From assembly GCA_947652115.1 (NCBI GenBank), contig OX393568.1, forward strand, positions 12,731,121 through 12,795,120: DNA of 64,000 bases. Direction: 5' to 3'. The notes beneath the pieces were generated by a model, which saw only the letters and a program-made list of their open reading frames with translations, searched no databases and was not told where the DNA came from. Each line of letters starts with the position of its first letter. Within the stretch, counting starts at the first letter, position 1. The position numbers and the translations under genes were made by a program. Source of the stretch: Blastomussa wellsi (Eukaryota; Cnidaria; Anthozoa; Scleractinia; Plerogyridae). This document shows positions 1 to 11,500 of the stretch, one piece after another.

Positions 1-1296
1 GGTCCCCAAGGAAATTGTAAAAAAGTTAAATCAATTGATATTTAATTTTTTGTGGAAAGGAACTGACAAAGTCACAAGACTTTCCACAATCAACGAATAT
101 GAAAATGGTGGTTTAAAAATGATCGATCTGGAAAGTATGATTAAGTCTTTACGACTAGCATGGCTGAAAAGGATCTTTCAGTGCAGTAATGGTGCTTGGA
201 GAAGCTTTTTACGGTTTTTGTTGGAACCTTTTGGGGGCTTCTTTTTATTTCATTGTAATTATGACATTAAGGAAATTCAAATTTCCTCTAAATTCTATTC
301 CGAGTTACTTCAATGTTGGTCTGAATTTCGTGGTGTTTATGATAGTAGAAGGGAATGTCAGTATATTTTGTGGAATAACAAAGAGATACGTGTTGACAAT
401 AAGCCTGTTTTCGATAAAAAAACTTCTTGCACAAGATGTCATTTTCGTAAATGACCTTTTGTTTAAATTAGACACTGCAAATTTCTTTACTATTGTTTCG
501 AATAAAATTAGCAAGATTAACTTTCTAATTTGGGCAGGGCTTCGTCACTCTGTTCCAAAACATTTAAAGAATAGCAATTGCCCTCGCTCAGAAATAAGTT
601 TAATATGGACAATTGATAACAAATAATTTGATATATTAGAAAAGAAATCTAAAGATTACTACATGCTAATTAAATTGCTCAGTGCCCAAAAACTCTAAAC
701 ACTTGTGTCAAGATTTCAATCTAACCCAAGACCAGCTGAAAAAAGTATTCTTTCTTCCACATGAAGTAGCGTTTGAACCTTATCTAAAAGCTTTTCAATA
801 CAAAGTCCTGAATTCAATTTTATTTACACATAAAAAGTTCTGCAAAATAGGTTATATCCAAGATGACAAATGTTCACTATGCAAAACGGATTCCGAATCC
901 CTTTACCACATCTTTTTCGAATGCAGACACACCAAGCAGTTTTGGAAAGAATTTCAATATTACTATTACACATTGACAAGAGAATTCATCTGTTTGACCT
1001 TACAAGACATTATTACAGGAATATTATATACAAATTGCCCCTTACTGAACTATTTGATTCTGATTGCTAAATTATACTTATGGGGTTGTAGAAGAAATCA
1101 GACTCTTCCAGTCATAACTGCCTTTTCATCCAAGGTTAAAATTAAGTATGAAACAGAAAAGTTCATATGTTAAAACTAATAAAATGGACAAGTTTAGTAC
1201 GAAGTGGGCTCTGCCTTTGGTGTTAGAAGAGTAGTATTGTAATGTAATATAGTGTAGTATAATACGTGAAACAAAAATAAATAAATAATAAAAAAA
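1..1296 (+). pseudogene. 3' end of an L1/Tx1-like LINE ORF2
   Basis: Three overlapping reading frames (35-454, about 400-626, 682-1173) together give the C-terminal part of an L1-type reverse transcriptase protein. The first contains the FLWKG segment followed by a GGLKMIDL motif, typical of the region after the RT domain. The third contains a Cys-rich C-terminal knuckle (CSLCKTDSESLYHIFFEC) near 880-930. Frame changes occur near an A-run at about 415-422 and again between 626 and 682, so the copy is dead. An A-rich tail at 1273-1296 fits the LINE 3' end. The 5' part lies outside the window. Family placement is from motif recognition only. Confidence 0.75.
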
Positions 1297-1922
1297 CCCC
1301 CAGTTTCTGATAGTTATCCCTTGGAAATCTAATGTTACTAAAACTAGCATAAATTATTTACCCACGATGCTTTGCTTCTCAGGCTAAAATTTGTTTTAAG
1401 AACATCAAATTTCTGCAGGACAACTATACATAGTTCCTCAACAGAAACAAATCTTAAGCTCATAATCTAATTATTATTAGAATTATTATTATTATCTAGA
1501 TAGTTGGAATTTATTATAATCGCCAGAATCATTCCTCTTGACCTTAAATTATCAATTTTTAGTGCAGAGTGCACTATTGGGATGATGTGTTGTGGGCTGT
1601 CCTCTTCTAACCAACTAAGGAACTAAGGCACTATAGCTATATGGTGCTAATGTGTAAACTTTAATGTTTGTTTAATTAATTAATATCAATTATTTAATTA
1701 GTCTTGCAGAGGGGGTGGGGGGTTGGTAGGAACATGTGTGCACTGCACCATGTAAAACGTGCACATCTGTGCTACTGCTTCTTGAATATCACAAGGTATA
1801 TATATGTTTCAGAAAACATCGTACCTTCCTTGTGGTACTATCCTTTTAAGAACAGAGCGATTTGCTCCCAATGCATGCGCATGCCCAGAAGATTAGTTTG
1901 CGTTGCTATACAAAACCATTCT

Positions 1923-2164
1923 GGTCCCCAGAGGCCTTGATCCTTTTGGTCAGCACCAAGAATCGTGACCTCTGGGAAGGTCCAACACTGGAAGTCCGAG
2001 ATTAACGGACTTCCCATCACTCTGCGTGTGCACAAAATCTTATCTGACAAATCTGATTGGCTGAAAGCTACATAACAAGTTCTCTACACATGCTCGCAAT
2101 TTGGTTGCGGCCAGAGGTCTCGATTCCTTGGTACTGACCAAACGAATCCCTGCCTCTGGGGACG
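1923..2164. mobile_element. Hairpin-ended MITE-like repeat
   Basis: Two imperfect foldbacks, at about 1923-1977 and 2103-2162, resemble each other. Each begins and ends with a CCAGAGG/CCTCTGG pair around a TTGGT..ACCAA inner stem. This looks like a short non-autonomous DNA element whose two ends are each small palindromes. No target duplication was identified and no coding capacity is present. Confidence 0.35.
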
Positions 2165-2529
2165 AGAATGAAACACTACAAGATGGAAAATAAAGTACAT
2201 AAATAGGGGATCGCACAAGAATGTATTGTGCTCTTCTTTGCTGTAGAACACAACGTGTAAGGTACATTTGTTTTAATACACTCGAATTTTAGTTCAGGAG
2301 GAGGAGGGGTGGGGGTTATTTTAACTTGTTTCAGGTATCGACACTTTCCTCATTTAGTCCAAATTTCAGTATTGTTTCTGCATATCTTCTGCGTTGAATA
2401 ACCCAAGCTTGAGTAAAGAGAGTTTTTATGCAGTTTTGAAACTGCAGTTGTAATGTACTTGTCAGGGTTCAAATAAAGAGCAGAAACATATATTACTATT
2501 CTCCAGCGGCTTGTCTATTTCTCCCTTTA

Positions 2530-2601
2530 ATGGACACGAAGAAGAGCCCCAAACGTTCAAAGTTTAAAGTTCAAGCTTTCTGCCGAATTTGTGGCTTTAC
2601 G
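2530..2601 (+). other. Possible short coding exon with CRICG motif
   Basis: An ATG at 2530 opens a 24-codon frame rich in Lys/Arg, containing CRICG, that runs directly into a GTAAAC donor-like sequence at 2602. It could be the first exon of a transposon-borne or host zinc-finger protein, but no downstream exon was matched. Chance is a serious alternative. Confidence 0.15.
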
Positions 2602-2723
2602 GTAAACTTTTTAAATTTGAAGGTATTGTTGCACACTGCCTGGCACCTCTAGAACTTAAGTTACTGCTTAAGCCTCTGCCAAGGTTTAATCTTTGGCAAT
2701 AATGGGTAGTCCACTGAAAAAGG

Positions 2724-3030
2724 GTGGGAGGAACAGTGGCCTAATGGTTAGTGCGCTGGACTCCGGATCAGGCGGTCGGGGTTCGAGCCTCAAGCCGGGG
2801 CACTGCGTTGTGCTCTTGGACAAGATGCTTTACTCTAACAGTGCCTCTCTTAACCCAGGTGTATAAATGGGTACCGGCGAATTTACTGCTGGGGGGTAAC
2901 CCTGCGATGGACTAGCATCCCATCCAGGAGGGAGTAGAAATACTCTCTGTCGCTTCATGCTACAGAAACCCAGGATAAGCCCCGGCCTGATGGGCCACTA
3001 GACCCGAATGCAGACTTTACCTTTCTTTTA
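2724..3030 (+). mobile_element. tRNA-derived SINE with 13-bp target duplication
   Basis: The head has Pol III internal promoter boxes: an A-box-like segment at about 2737-2757 (GTGGCCTAATGGTTAGTGCGC region) and a B box GGTTCGAGCC at 2780-2789. The element is flanked by the exact direct repeat ccactgaaaaagg at 2711-2723 and 3031-3043, a clean target-primed insertion signature. The body after the tRNA-like head recurs at 7606-8066, so this is a multi-copy family. Confidence 0.85.
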
Positions 3031-3043
3031 CCACTGAAAAAGG

Positions 3044-3860
3044 AGAGTGAAAATATTGATGTTTGGACAATATTGGACAATGCTTCCCAAATATTGCTGC
3101 AGACTCTGTGGCGCCTTCAGAAACCACAAATAAATTCAATTAGTGTCTGAGGCATTATGTTTTCAGCAGTGTGGGAAACTCTCGCTCAAGCAGAGCTGTT
3201 TACCCTCAATACGTTTGCTTGAAACATTTCCTAGATAAGTTGATATAATTGTATGTAAATATAATTTTAATTTTAAGTGTCTTTTACAGAAGATAGCGGT
3301 GACGACAACAGAAGGATGTACTATTCCGTGACTATTTGATAATTAAGTTAGTTCTTGCTAAAAAATTGCTTTTTGAATGAAACAAAATCTTTTCTCTTTC
3401 AACTGTTTCATCATGTATATTATTTATCGTTCTACAGTTATCTTCGGTCTTGAAAAAAAATAAAGAAACACATCTTAAATATGTTTGCGAGAAATCAAAA
3501 GTATCGTGTTACTGAGCTAAAACCAAAAAATTGTTAATTGAAGTTTCCGTCTGCTCATATTTGGCAAGGAAATAGTTGATACAGGCCAGGAGTGGGCACT
3601 GTCACCTATGTAGATGACCGTCCTAAAGGCCGGTCCAAATGAAGAAACATATTCTGGGCAAAATTGTTTCCCTGTTTGTCCGAGAACACAAAAAATGTTT
3701 CTGTTTTTTGTTTCAGAAACATTTTGTGTTTGCAAAAAATGTTTCCCAGTTTCTTCGAAAGGAGCAACATTGCAACAATGTGTGTAGATAACACTCTGCA
3801 CTATCTGATATTGTCTCTCTAGTTCGTAAAGGTTTTAAGCCTGTGGTTTTCCTTCCCCAG
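3044..3860 (+). other. Intron DNA upstream of first visible OFD1-like exon
   Basis: AT-rich, with no supported feature. It ends in a pyrimidine-rich acceptor (ttttccttccccag) at 3847-3860. Earlier exons of the gene, which should encode the LisH-containing N-terminus in OFD1, were not found in the window. Confidence 0.5.
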
Positions 3861-4003
3861 AGGATAAACTGCAAAGTGTTGAAAAGCAATACCTTAAAGA
3901 TCTTCAAACGGAAAACCAGCAGAGGAGTTTCCAAACAGAAAAACATTTACTAGAACTACACAAACATTGGGAACATCAAAAGAAGAAATTACTCAATGAG
4001 GAG
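3861..4003 (+). CDS. OFD1: OFD1-like gene, exon A (coiled coil)
   Basis: The exon is bounded by an AG at 3859-3860 and a GT at 4004. It is 143 nt: two bases of a split codon, then 47 codons beginning DKLQSVEKQYLKD and ending KKKLLNEE. The translation is a charged, Leu/Glu/Lys-rich coiled coil. In recalled human OFD1 the corresponding stretch begins EKLQLIDDQF and directly precedes the segment matched by exon B. It ends on a codon boundary, as does the start of exon B. OFD1 is a centriolar/basal-body protein needed for ciliogenesis. The ortholog call rests on collinearity of six exons rather than on this exon alone. Confidence 0.6.
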
Positions 4004-4697
4004 GTATGAATTACACAAAACATTTTTGTTGTTATTAGATTTACCTTATTCTAGTGACCATGGTGGACTTTTGTCAGAGTGAGGATAAACATAATGGTTG
4101 TATTTATGTGACCTCTCTCGTGATAATTTATAAAGCTTACATTTGTTATGTTTTTCCTCAAACAGAGTACATTCTCAGCTGTTATTTTTCTATTTGTTCC
4201 ATTAGTTTTGTCACTTTTGTGCATGAGCTTATATTATATTCTCATATTGTCGTGCAGGAATGTTTGTTTGGTATCAAATAACGCATTGACAGTATTTTTA
4301 ACATGTTGCTGTTATCATAACGAAATGTAACATTTCTAAACATTATTTTAACAAAGTAGAATAATAAGTACATGCAGTGGTTTACTAAAATTTATTATGG
4401 TAAATCATATTTTTCTTGTTGAAAACAAAAGATGAAAATTTACTAATTTTTTATATCTCATTCTGACCATGCTGTCACAATACACTTTTTAAAATAGCAG
4501 AAACCCTAGTCATTCCAATGACTTCATAGATTGTGAACTAATACATATAACTTCTTCTCAAACTCATTAATAATTCATCGAGTTAAAACAAAGAAAATCA
4601 TAACCGTGAAGGAGGTTTTGATACCCGATCTTAATTAGCATAGATTTTGGCGATTTTATTTCTCCGTTTACTCCTTGGTTTTTGTTTGATTGAGAAG

Positions 4698-4843
4698 ATA
4701 TATCAAACACTCGAGACAGTGTTTCATCGGCTATCCAAACACCTCGAAGTTCATTAAAAATACTCCGCTGCGCGTCGTATTTTCAACTCTCTTCTCGGTG
4801 TCTGGATATCCCGATGAAACACTGTCTCTCGTGTTTGATATAT
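4698..4843. mobile_element. Palindromic MITE
   Basis: Arms of about 52 bp at 4698-4749 and 4791-4843 are near-perfect inverted complements (start ATATATCAAACACTCGAGAC, end CTCTCGTGTTTGATATAT) around a roughly 40-bp centre. The whole 146-bp unit can fold into one hairpin. It has no coding capacity. Terminal TA-rich ends suggest a TA-targeting superfamily, but the superfamily is not established. Confidence 0.7.
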
Positions 4844-5844
4844 TACATCAAAGCCTGAATCAGTCACATTGACCCCAGTCTCCCTGTCACAAAAAAGTGT
4901 AGGGGACCCTCTTTCTACTCTCACATCCTTCCTTTTGGCCAGAAAAACTTGTAATTGTCCCTTGGTCAATTATCGGCATTTTGGCATCTTTAAGCACTGA
5001 TTTTGCACCAAAAACTGATTGTGTTTTTCTTGTTTCGCTCTGTTGGAATGCAGCCAATATACAAAATGAATAATTCTGTGAAAAGGTCAAACCTAGCTTC
5101 ATCAGTTGCTTATCACAAAAATCTGCTGACATGCAAATTCATGATGTTACAAGTGGTTAATTGACTGCTCCTCCAAATGTCAACAAAAGTCAACTTTGGC
5201 AGTGAAAGGGTTAAACTATTAGAATTTTGAAGCATGTTGTACACTGCTATCCAAGCCATTTTTGGTAAATACAGCAACACCTCTGGAATTCAAGCTCCAT
5301 TGGAATAAAATTAATTTCAGAACCCCATATTTTTTTCAGTTGCAACCAATGTTTTTTTGTTCGTGCATTTCTTGAAGGACTATCCAAAACATAAAGCCAT
5401 ATATCTGGGTCTGAGACCAGACACCTGTGATTTCTCACTTCAACTAAATCTCTGCTTTCTTCTGGCAAGATATTATTTCTGGAGCTGAAGGGTCAACAAG
5501 AAGATCCCGAATTTAACAGCTTTTCTTGTGTCCCTCAAATCACAGGGACAGAAGGGACAGAGATTGAAGAATAGTAAGATTGGTGTTTTATTTTCTATAC
5601 CTGTAAAATAGCCATAAATTTTCAAGCTTGCTAAGGCCCCATAAAAATTAAGAGATAGCAAAAATTGGACTATCAGGCTTGGTCTTAGCATTATTTTGTC
5701 ATTAGAATCTGTTTTGGAAATGTTTTTCCTAGATACACCCTTGATAATATGTGCAGCTTTACAAACACAAAACAGACAGCACAACAAAAACAACTTATAA
5801 GCACAAGCATAATCTCAAAAGTATGCTGATATGTTCCTCAGCTA

Positions 5845-6935
5845 ATTGCTCGCCATATAATTTGGTTTTATCAACTGGGTTGATAATGTGAATTGGCCAC
5901 CGTAAAGAGATTCAAGAGCTGACATTTCGAGCGTTAGCCCTTCGTCGGAGCGATTCAAGGAATTGTGAGTCGTGTGTTGTTTATATACAGAAAGATGGAG
6001 CTTCCTTATTGGTTGGTGCCTGGTAATGTGAAAACAACGGAATAAATTAGTTGAATGAAAAGCGTTCATTGATACCGTGAGGATTAAGAGTGCCGATTTG
6101 AAAGATAAATTTTTGTTCTAGAGTTTTGCGACTTTGCGTGCTTCCTTGGTGAAGGGAAAGGCCGCAGACTGCCATATGTTGCTTAGAATGAGTTGTGAGA
6201 TTGAAGTGTCTCGCGACCGGTTTCGATGCATTGTTGTCATCTTTCTTTACGTCCCGAAGGTGTTCTCGGAATTAGTCGCCTAGTCGTCTCCCTGTTTCGC
6301 CGATGTATAACTTTTTGCAAAGAGTGCGAGTTATGCAGTAGATGACATTGGGCTGAGGTACAGGTGAAATGATCAGTGATCTTGATAGATCGCTTGGGTC
6401 CTGATATTTTGTCGACGTTGTGAATGAAAGGGCATGTTTTGTATCGTGCTCGAGCGCATTTAAAAGTTCTGGGTTGATCACTTTGTTGGAATGCACTTCT
6501 GACTAAAAAGTTACCTATATTTTTGTCGAGTTTGAATGAAATTAAAGGAGGTTACGAAAAGATTCTACCAGTGTCGGGATCATTTTGAAGTAATTTAAAG
6601 TTTTTGAGAATGATGGATTTTACTGCGTGGTTATGAGGGTGAATGGAATTCTATCGTTGTTTTCTCTCTGTGACGTTTGTAGTGCTGACTTGTAGTGCTG
6701 TTGCCTTCGATAAACTTTGATATCCAGGAATGCTAAGGAAGTATCGGAAATATCCCAGGTATATTTAAGGCAGGATGAAACAAATTAACAGCGGTTATAA
6801 ATTGATTGAGATCCTCTCTGGTAGAAGAGGTAGCGCTGATACAGTCGTCAATGTAGCGACGATAGAGTTCAGGTTTTGGGCCGTTGTATTGATTGAAAAA
6901 TTTGTGTTCAATGTAGCCTAGGTATATTGTTATAC

Positions 6936-6945
<10 letters not shown>
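5845..6945 (-). pseudogene. Penelope-like retroelement (RT end plus GIY-YIG endonuclease)
   Basis: On the minus strand, 6942-6733 encodes the end of a Penelope-type RT with YRRYIDDCI, the YxDD catalytic box. Segment 6496-6272 then encodes the start of a GIY-YIG endonuclease (VIYCI..LCKKLYIGETGRRLGD). The frame breaks near 6270; the remaining endonuclease codons and 3' UTR run to about 5850. The 5' half of RT is missing. The YIDD + GIY-YIG combination is diagnostic of Penelope-like elements. A second 3' fragment in the opposite orientation lies at 21638-22060. Confidence 0.85.
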
Positions 6946-6980
<35 letters not shown>

Positions 6981-7605
6981 CTATTCATTAATTGCTCACC
7001 AGTTTTCTTCTACACTTACACCATTACTGTCTCTATTTGTTTATTGCTTAGTAGCAGTACTAGTACCTTAGTACCTAGTAGCAGTATGTTTAATCTTATT
7101 TCAGCATTAATAAATGGTATAACATTTCGGCAAAGTAAATGACTTCAACTTCAGACCATTCACACCTTCATCTATCCTCTTTTTACCATGTGACACATAA
7201 GGGCACAAGACCCACCAACCAGCTCTGTCAGCCACTGCGATTTATACCTCACTCCAGTTCTTTCATCCAGCTTTCCCCTTTCTCTCTCTGCCATCCTTCT
7301 CCATGTTGTCTTTGGTCTGCCCCCGTTTTCGTTGCCCTCCTGGAGTCCAGGTTAATGCAGTCCTGCTGTCATAATTGGGTTCTTTCCTCGTGATATGGCT
7401 GATGAATTTCCATCTTCTCCTTTGCACGTCCTCGCTGAGATTTTCTATCTCAGCCATCTGCAGGACGTCTTTGCTTGTACCTGCCAGCGTATCTTAAATA
7501 TTTGTCTAAGACATCTGCTGTGGAAGATGTTTATTCATCTTCCATGTCTCGCAGCCATACATCAAGAATGACTTTGCCAGTGTTTACCAGTGTCTTTTAT
7601 AACCT

Positions 7606-8066
7606 GGGAGGTGCGCTGGCCTAATGGTTAGTGCGCTCATCTCCGGATAGAGCAGTTCGGGGTTTGAGCCCTGGCCAGAGGCACTGCATTGTGTTCTTGG
7701 GCAAGACACTTTACTCTCACAGTGCCTCTCTCCACCCAGGTGTATAAATGGGTACCGCCAAATTTACTGCTGGGGGTAACATTGCAATGGACTAGCATCC
7801 CATCCAGCAAAAAGGCAAAGTCTGTGTCAAGCCAGGTGGCCCATACCACCACAGCTTATCCCGGTTTCCTTAGCATGAAGCAACTGAGAGTATTTCTACT
7901 CCCCCCTGGATGGGATGCTAGTCCATCGCAGGGTTACCCCCAGCAGTAAATCCGCCTCCCATCCAGGGAGGGGTAGAAACATTCCTAGTCGCTTCATGCT
8001 ACGGAAACCAGAGATAAGCGCCAGCCTGATGAGCCACTTAGGCTCGAATGCAGACTTTACCATTTG
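7606..8066 (+). mobile_element. SINE copy with internal foldback rearrangement
   Basis: Same family as 2724-3030: gcctaatggttagtgcgc A-box region and GGTTTGAGCC B box near 7660. It is flanked by tataacct at 7598-7605 and 8067-8074. After about 7805 the sequence switches to an inverted copy of the SINE 3' half (about 7806-7950), then returns to a direct 3' half (about 7951-8066). It is therefore a composite insertion, not a simple copy. It sits inside the RTE-like LINE. Confidence 0.7.
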
Positions 8067-8151
8067 TATAACCTACTTTGGTTCGTCAGCTGATGCTGTT
8101 GCTGCTCTAAGTCTTTTTCAATCTCAAGAACATCCCTTGTGCTTTATAGTG

Positions 8152-8611
8152 CCTATGAAGTGAATTGGTTTTGTATTTAGTTTTAAATTTTACCTTGTGA
8201 AATACGTGATTCCAAAGTTTGAGACATCTGGCGTTAAAAGTAACGATTTTGCCCTCAAAAATGGTATTTGAATCCCACAGTCAAAATACCATGTGATAAC
8301 ATCATTTTGTCGCCAAAAATCGTTCTCTCAGTCGTTCTCAGTTTTTATTCCCTCTGGGTTGCTGGATCTTTCTGACAAATCGGCCATTTCACGTAATCAC
8401 TCCTCGCTGATTGACTTTGATTGTGCAAACAAAGGTTTGACACCAAAGGTGGCACCACGGCATGGTATTTTCGGACCCATTCCCCTGACCATTTTTGAAG
8501 GCTGGTAGCATCATTACCTTTAATCCCAGAGGTCTCAAACTCTGGAACCGCGTATTCCACAAAGTAAATTTTAAAACAAAGCAGAAAAAAACTCACTTCA
8601 TAGGCACTTTA
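8152..8611. mobile_element. MITE with about 110-bp terminal inverted repeats
   Basis: The left arm (about 8152-8266, beginning GTGCCTATGAAGTGA) is an imperfect inverted complement of the right arm (about 8490-8611, ending TCACTTCATAGGCAC). No coding capacity was found. It splits the LINE RT frame, so it inserted after the LINE. The exact target duplication could not be fixed by eye. Confidence 0.65.
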
Positions 8612-9059
8612 ACTGCTCTATTGTGGATGTCATCAGTGCTTCCACCTTCTTTGGAAACAGTAGCTCCTAAGTACACAAATCTATCAACATCTTCCACCAC
8701 ATCGTTGTTCTGTGAATTTATTCGCAACAGTTTTGCATTTGCCCACATTAACTTTTATTCCCACCCTGCTTCATGCGCCAACTCACTGCCAACTTCAGAC
8801 AGTGCATAATAATTGTTGCAACTGGCGCTTTTCAACATACTAAAACTGTACTTGTTTGCTTCACCTTCATCATTACAATTACACTTCAAGCATAGCACAA
8901 TCATCTTAGTACCTTCATATTCAAGAATCATAGAAAATTTGTTTTTGTCAATGCAAATCTCTGAAGTGCATCAACTTCCCTTAATTTAGGAATACAGGTT
9001 GTTATGGAGTCCATTGCCAACAGGGAGATCACATCCCTCCTTGATCTGATGGAGCTCTG

Positions 9060-11045
9060 GAAGAGCTGAAGAATTTCACACACCGATCTTGTGGATCACT
9101 CAGGGAGATACTTCTTATGATTGGAAGTATGGTACATGATCAAATCTGTGTCGGGAAAGGTTCAAGAGAAGTCATTTTATGATCTGTTGTTGGATGACAA
9201 GACAGATGTCAGCAATGAGCAGATGCTGGCTTTTGTTCAGTACTTTGATGTGGGCTTGGGCAGATTGGAGTGCAAATTCCTATTTACAGCCAAAGTTCTG
9301 GAAAAATCTAGAGTGCTTATGTAATAACATTACATGGTGTTATCATTAAGGTTGCTGTGCACCTCCAAGGGTGTCTCAAGTCGAAACGATGTAGCGCGCC
9401 TGGGTAAAACTACAGATACCTAAACCCCCATATCAAATTAAAACTTATAAGGCAGGCTAGATAACTACATCAACCATTTTGTAATACTGTTAATCCTCGA
9501 ATTTTCCACGACTTGAGAACATCTGATTTGGCTTCTGACCACTTTAACTCAAAGCAAATTTTATGTTTTGCTAATTTGATTTGTTTCTGGTTTCCTGAGC
9601 CAAACTGCTCAAAAACCATGTCTGCATTTTGTCATATTCTATTGCATTAAAAAGTTACAGAGAATTTTCGAAACAGGGCAAAAAATAATTTCAGTGATTG
9701 TACAGAAATAGCTCTCAACAAAAAAGTATTGAGAAATTAAAAAATCACAGACATGGTTTTGTTCTTTATACGTTAAACAAACTTCCCTCCAAATCTGGAG
9801 TCGATTGAACAAATTCCATTTGAGTTGTAGCTCTTAAAAGGGACCCTATCTAGCGTTCACAGCGAGCGAAATGATATTTTCGCAGGAATTCTAGGACAGT
9901 ATTATTGTATGGCAGTCGCATTCTTCTTGTTCACTTGTGCTTAATGCATGACACTGTATTCAAAGACATTTTTATTCGGTTGAGGTTCGATGGTGATGTA
10001 TTGGAATTGATTTGTGAGAACTGACTTTCAAAAATAAAGAGGTAAGCGAACAACAGTAACGTGGTTCTTGTAATAAGAGCTCCCAGGGGAGCTGACACAC
10101 TATGAGGATTATGAGACCTTACATTTTTATTAACTTTCATTATAAAACCTTTTTTCTAAATAACTTGCACAGGTTTCAAGATTTTAATTTCATTTTTTTG
10201 GGAAATATTAGATTTTATAGCAATCTTCTTTTTAGTGTTAAAAAAATTTCACCAAAAGTAGCCCTCTGAAGGCATTGTGTAACCTTAAGGTTATTCTACA
10301 GTTTTGCACTGCGCATCCTTACTGCACATAACAAAATAGTGGCCGTAAAAAGGAGCTTCTGCAGAAAGATCCTTAAAATTTCGGTCGGCTGGTTTTCTGA
10401 CCAAGATGAGCGGTAGAGTGGCAGTTTTTGAGTTCGACTTACCAAGGATGGCTGTTAAGTTTGTAATGAGCCACTAAATTGGCATTTGAGCTCCAACTCT
10501 ATCATATTACGTTCTAATTGTAGAATCTTGATGAAAGTTCCTTAAGATATTTCTCTGATGCTGTCTTCCACCTTCCAAGTGTATGCCAGTTTGAAAACTT
10601 GCCCCAGTCCTCGCTCAAAATTGGAGCTGGTTGTGTGCCCATTAGGCAGCTCTGTCGCGATAACGAGTACGGTGAACCTCATATTTTGTTTCATGATTTC
10701 AATAAGAATAGTGTTTCCTTTCAATAGGAAAAAATCGACAGAAATCTATGGCCAGTTTTCTGGAAATTGAACTAAATTGTACGGATTGAGCTATGAAGGG
10801 TTGAACAGCGGATATCTATGACAGGTCCTTTTACTAGGGAATCACCTTAACCAGCTTCAAGCTGTGAAGATTCTGATAAAGAACCTATGGGGCCTTGTAA
10901 CTGATGGGGCAAATGTAATTACTGGGAAAAACAGAGGCCTAGCAGCAGGAAGCTGAATAAAGATGTCATCAGCTTGGTAGCAGTTCATTGCATATGCCAC
11001 AAGTTAGCTCTGGCCTCTACAGACACCAATGATGAACTACGAAAT
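9060..11045 (+). pseudogene. hAT-type transposase relic
   Basis: Two separated fragments fit the hAT/ZNF862-like transposase core. Segment 9121-9324 encodes KSFYDLLLDDKTDVSNEQML, matching the LLLDESTDVS-type block with the first catalytic Asp. Segment 10853-11045 encodes LWGLVTDGANVITGKNRGL and then, in another frame, VAVHCICHKLALAS, matching the downstream TDGA..M.G and C/H boxes. About 1.5 kb of non-coding sequence separates them, and frameshifts are present. A domesticated host gene exon is possible but unlikely given the frame damage. Confidence 0.55.
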
Positions 11046-11334
11046 AGTGGCAAAGGAAGTGGATACAGAAGGATTCCTGAATGAATTGTGTTGGCCTTCA
11101 CCTCTCGTATAATGGACTCATCAATTAAATTGGGGAAAACATTGAGGAGTGTCTCCACTGTCAATGTTGCCATCATCCTTTTTGCAAGTAGCTGCTTGAT
11201 GTACTCATCCAGGGTGATACCCTTCTCCGTGGTTGTATCAGTATCATCAGTAGTCTATAGCTATAAATAGTGTTTGAACAGAAAGAATTTGCTGTATCAG
11301 ACTAACAATTTATACAGGATACAGTACTAAAGTT

Positions 11335-11500
11335 AATGATAGCGAGAAATGATCATTGCAGTTAATTTCTAATTTAAGCAATTGGGATAAAGAAGCCTGA
11401 AAAAATCAGGGCTTCAATGGGATTCAAACCCGTGACCTCTGCAATACCGGTGTGATGCTCTCTACCAACTGAGCTATGAAGCCACACTTTGGGAGCAAGG
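11335..11500 (-). mobile_element. tRNA-Thr-like SINE or tRNA pseudogene
   Basis: On the minus strand, from about 11482 to 11409, the sequence starts GGCTTCATAGCTCAGTTGG and has a B-box-like GGGTTTGAATCCC before the 3' acceptor half. The D-arm carries extra bases and the anticodon stem does not pair, so it is not a functional tRNA. The accompanying tail (about 11335-11408) recurs next to a second tRNA-like head at 44345-44465, marking a repeat family. Confidence 0.6.

Larger units (their letters stand above)
1297..2710. other. Non-coding intronic DNA
   Basis: AT-rich sequence with no supportable exon apart from the weak candidate at 2530-2601. It contains the hairpin-ended element at 1923-2164. 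Short open frames here have no recognisable protein similarity. Confidence 0.5.
7130..8812 (-). pseudogene. RTE-like LINE relic with nested insertions
   Basis: Read on the minus strand there are three pieces of one RT C-terminal region. Segment 8812-8612 contains a FVYLGATVSKEGG motif. Segment 8151-8075 is short. Segment 7597-7140 encodes the C-terminal RRRWKFISHITR .. ALTWTPGGQRKRGQTK region typical of RTE/related non-LTR elements. The gaps are filled by a MITE (8152-8611) and a SINE (7606-8066). The open frames on the + strand here are antisense shadows. Several stops make it non-functional. Confidence 0.65.

Noticed and set aside
6935..6995. Hammerhead ribozyme in the Penelope terminal block
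   Set aside because: A GAAAC and a GTC are present, but I could not find the required CUGANGA core in the right place in both copies.
11409..11482. Functional tRNA-Thr gene
   Set aside because: Extra D-arm bases and an unpaired anticodon stem; it belongs to a SINE-like repeat that recurs at 44345-44465.
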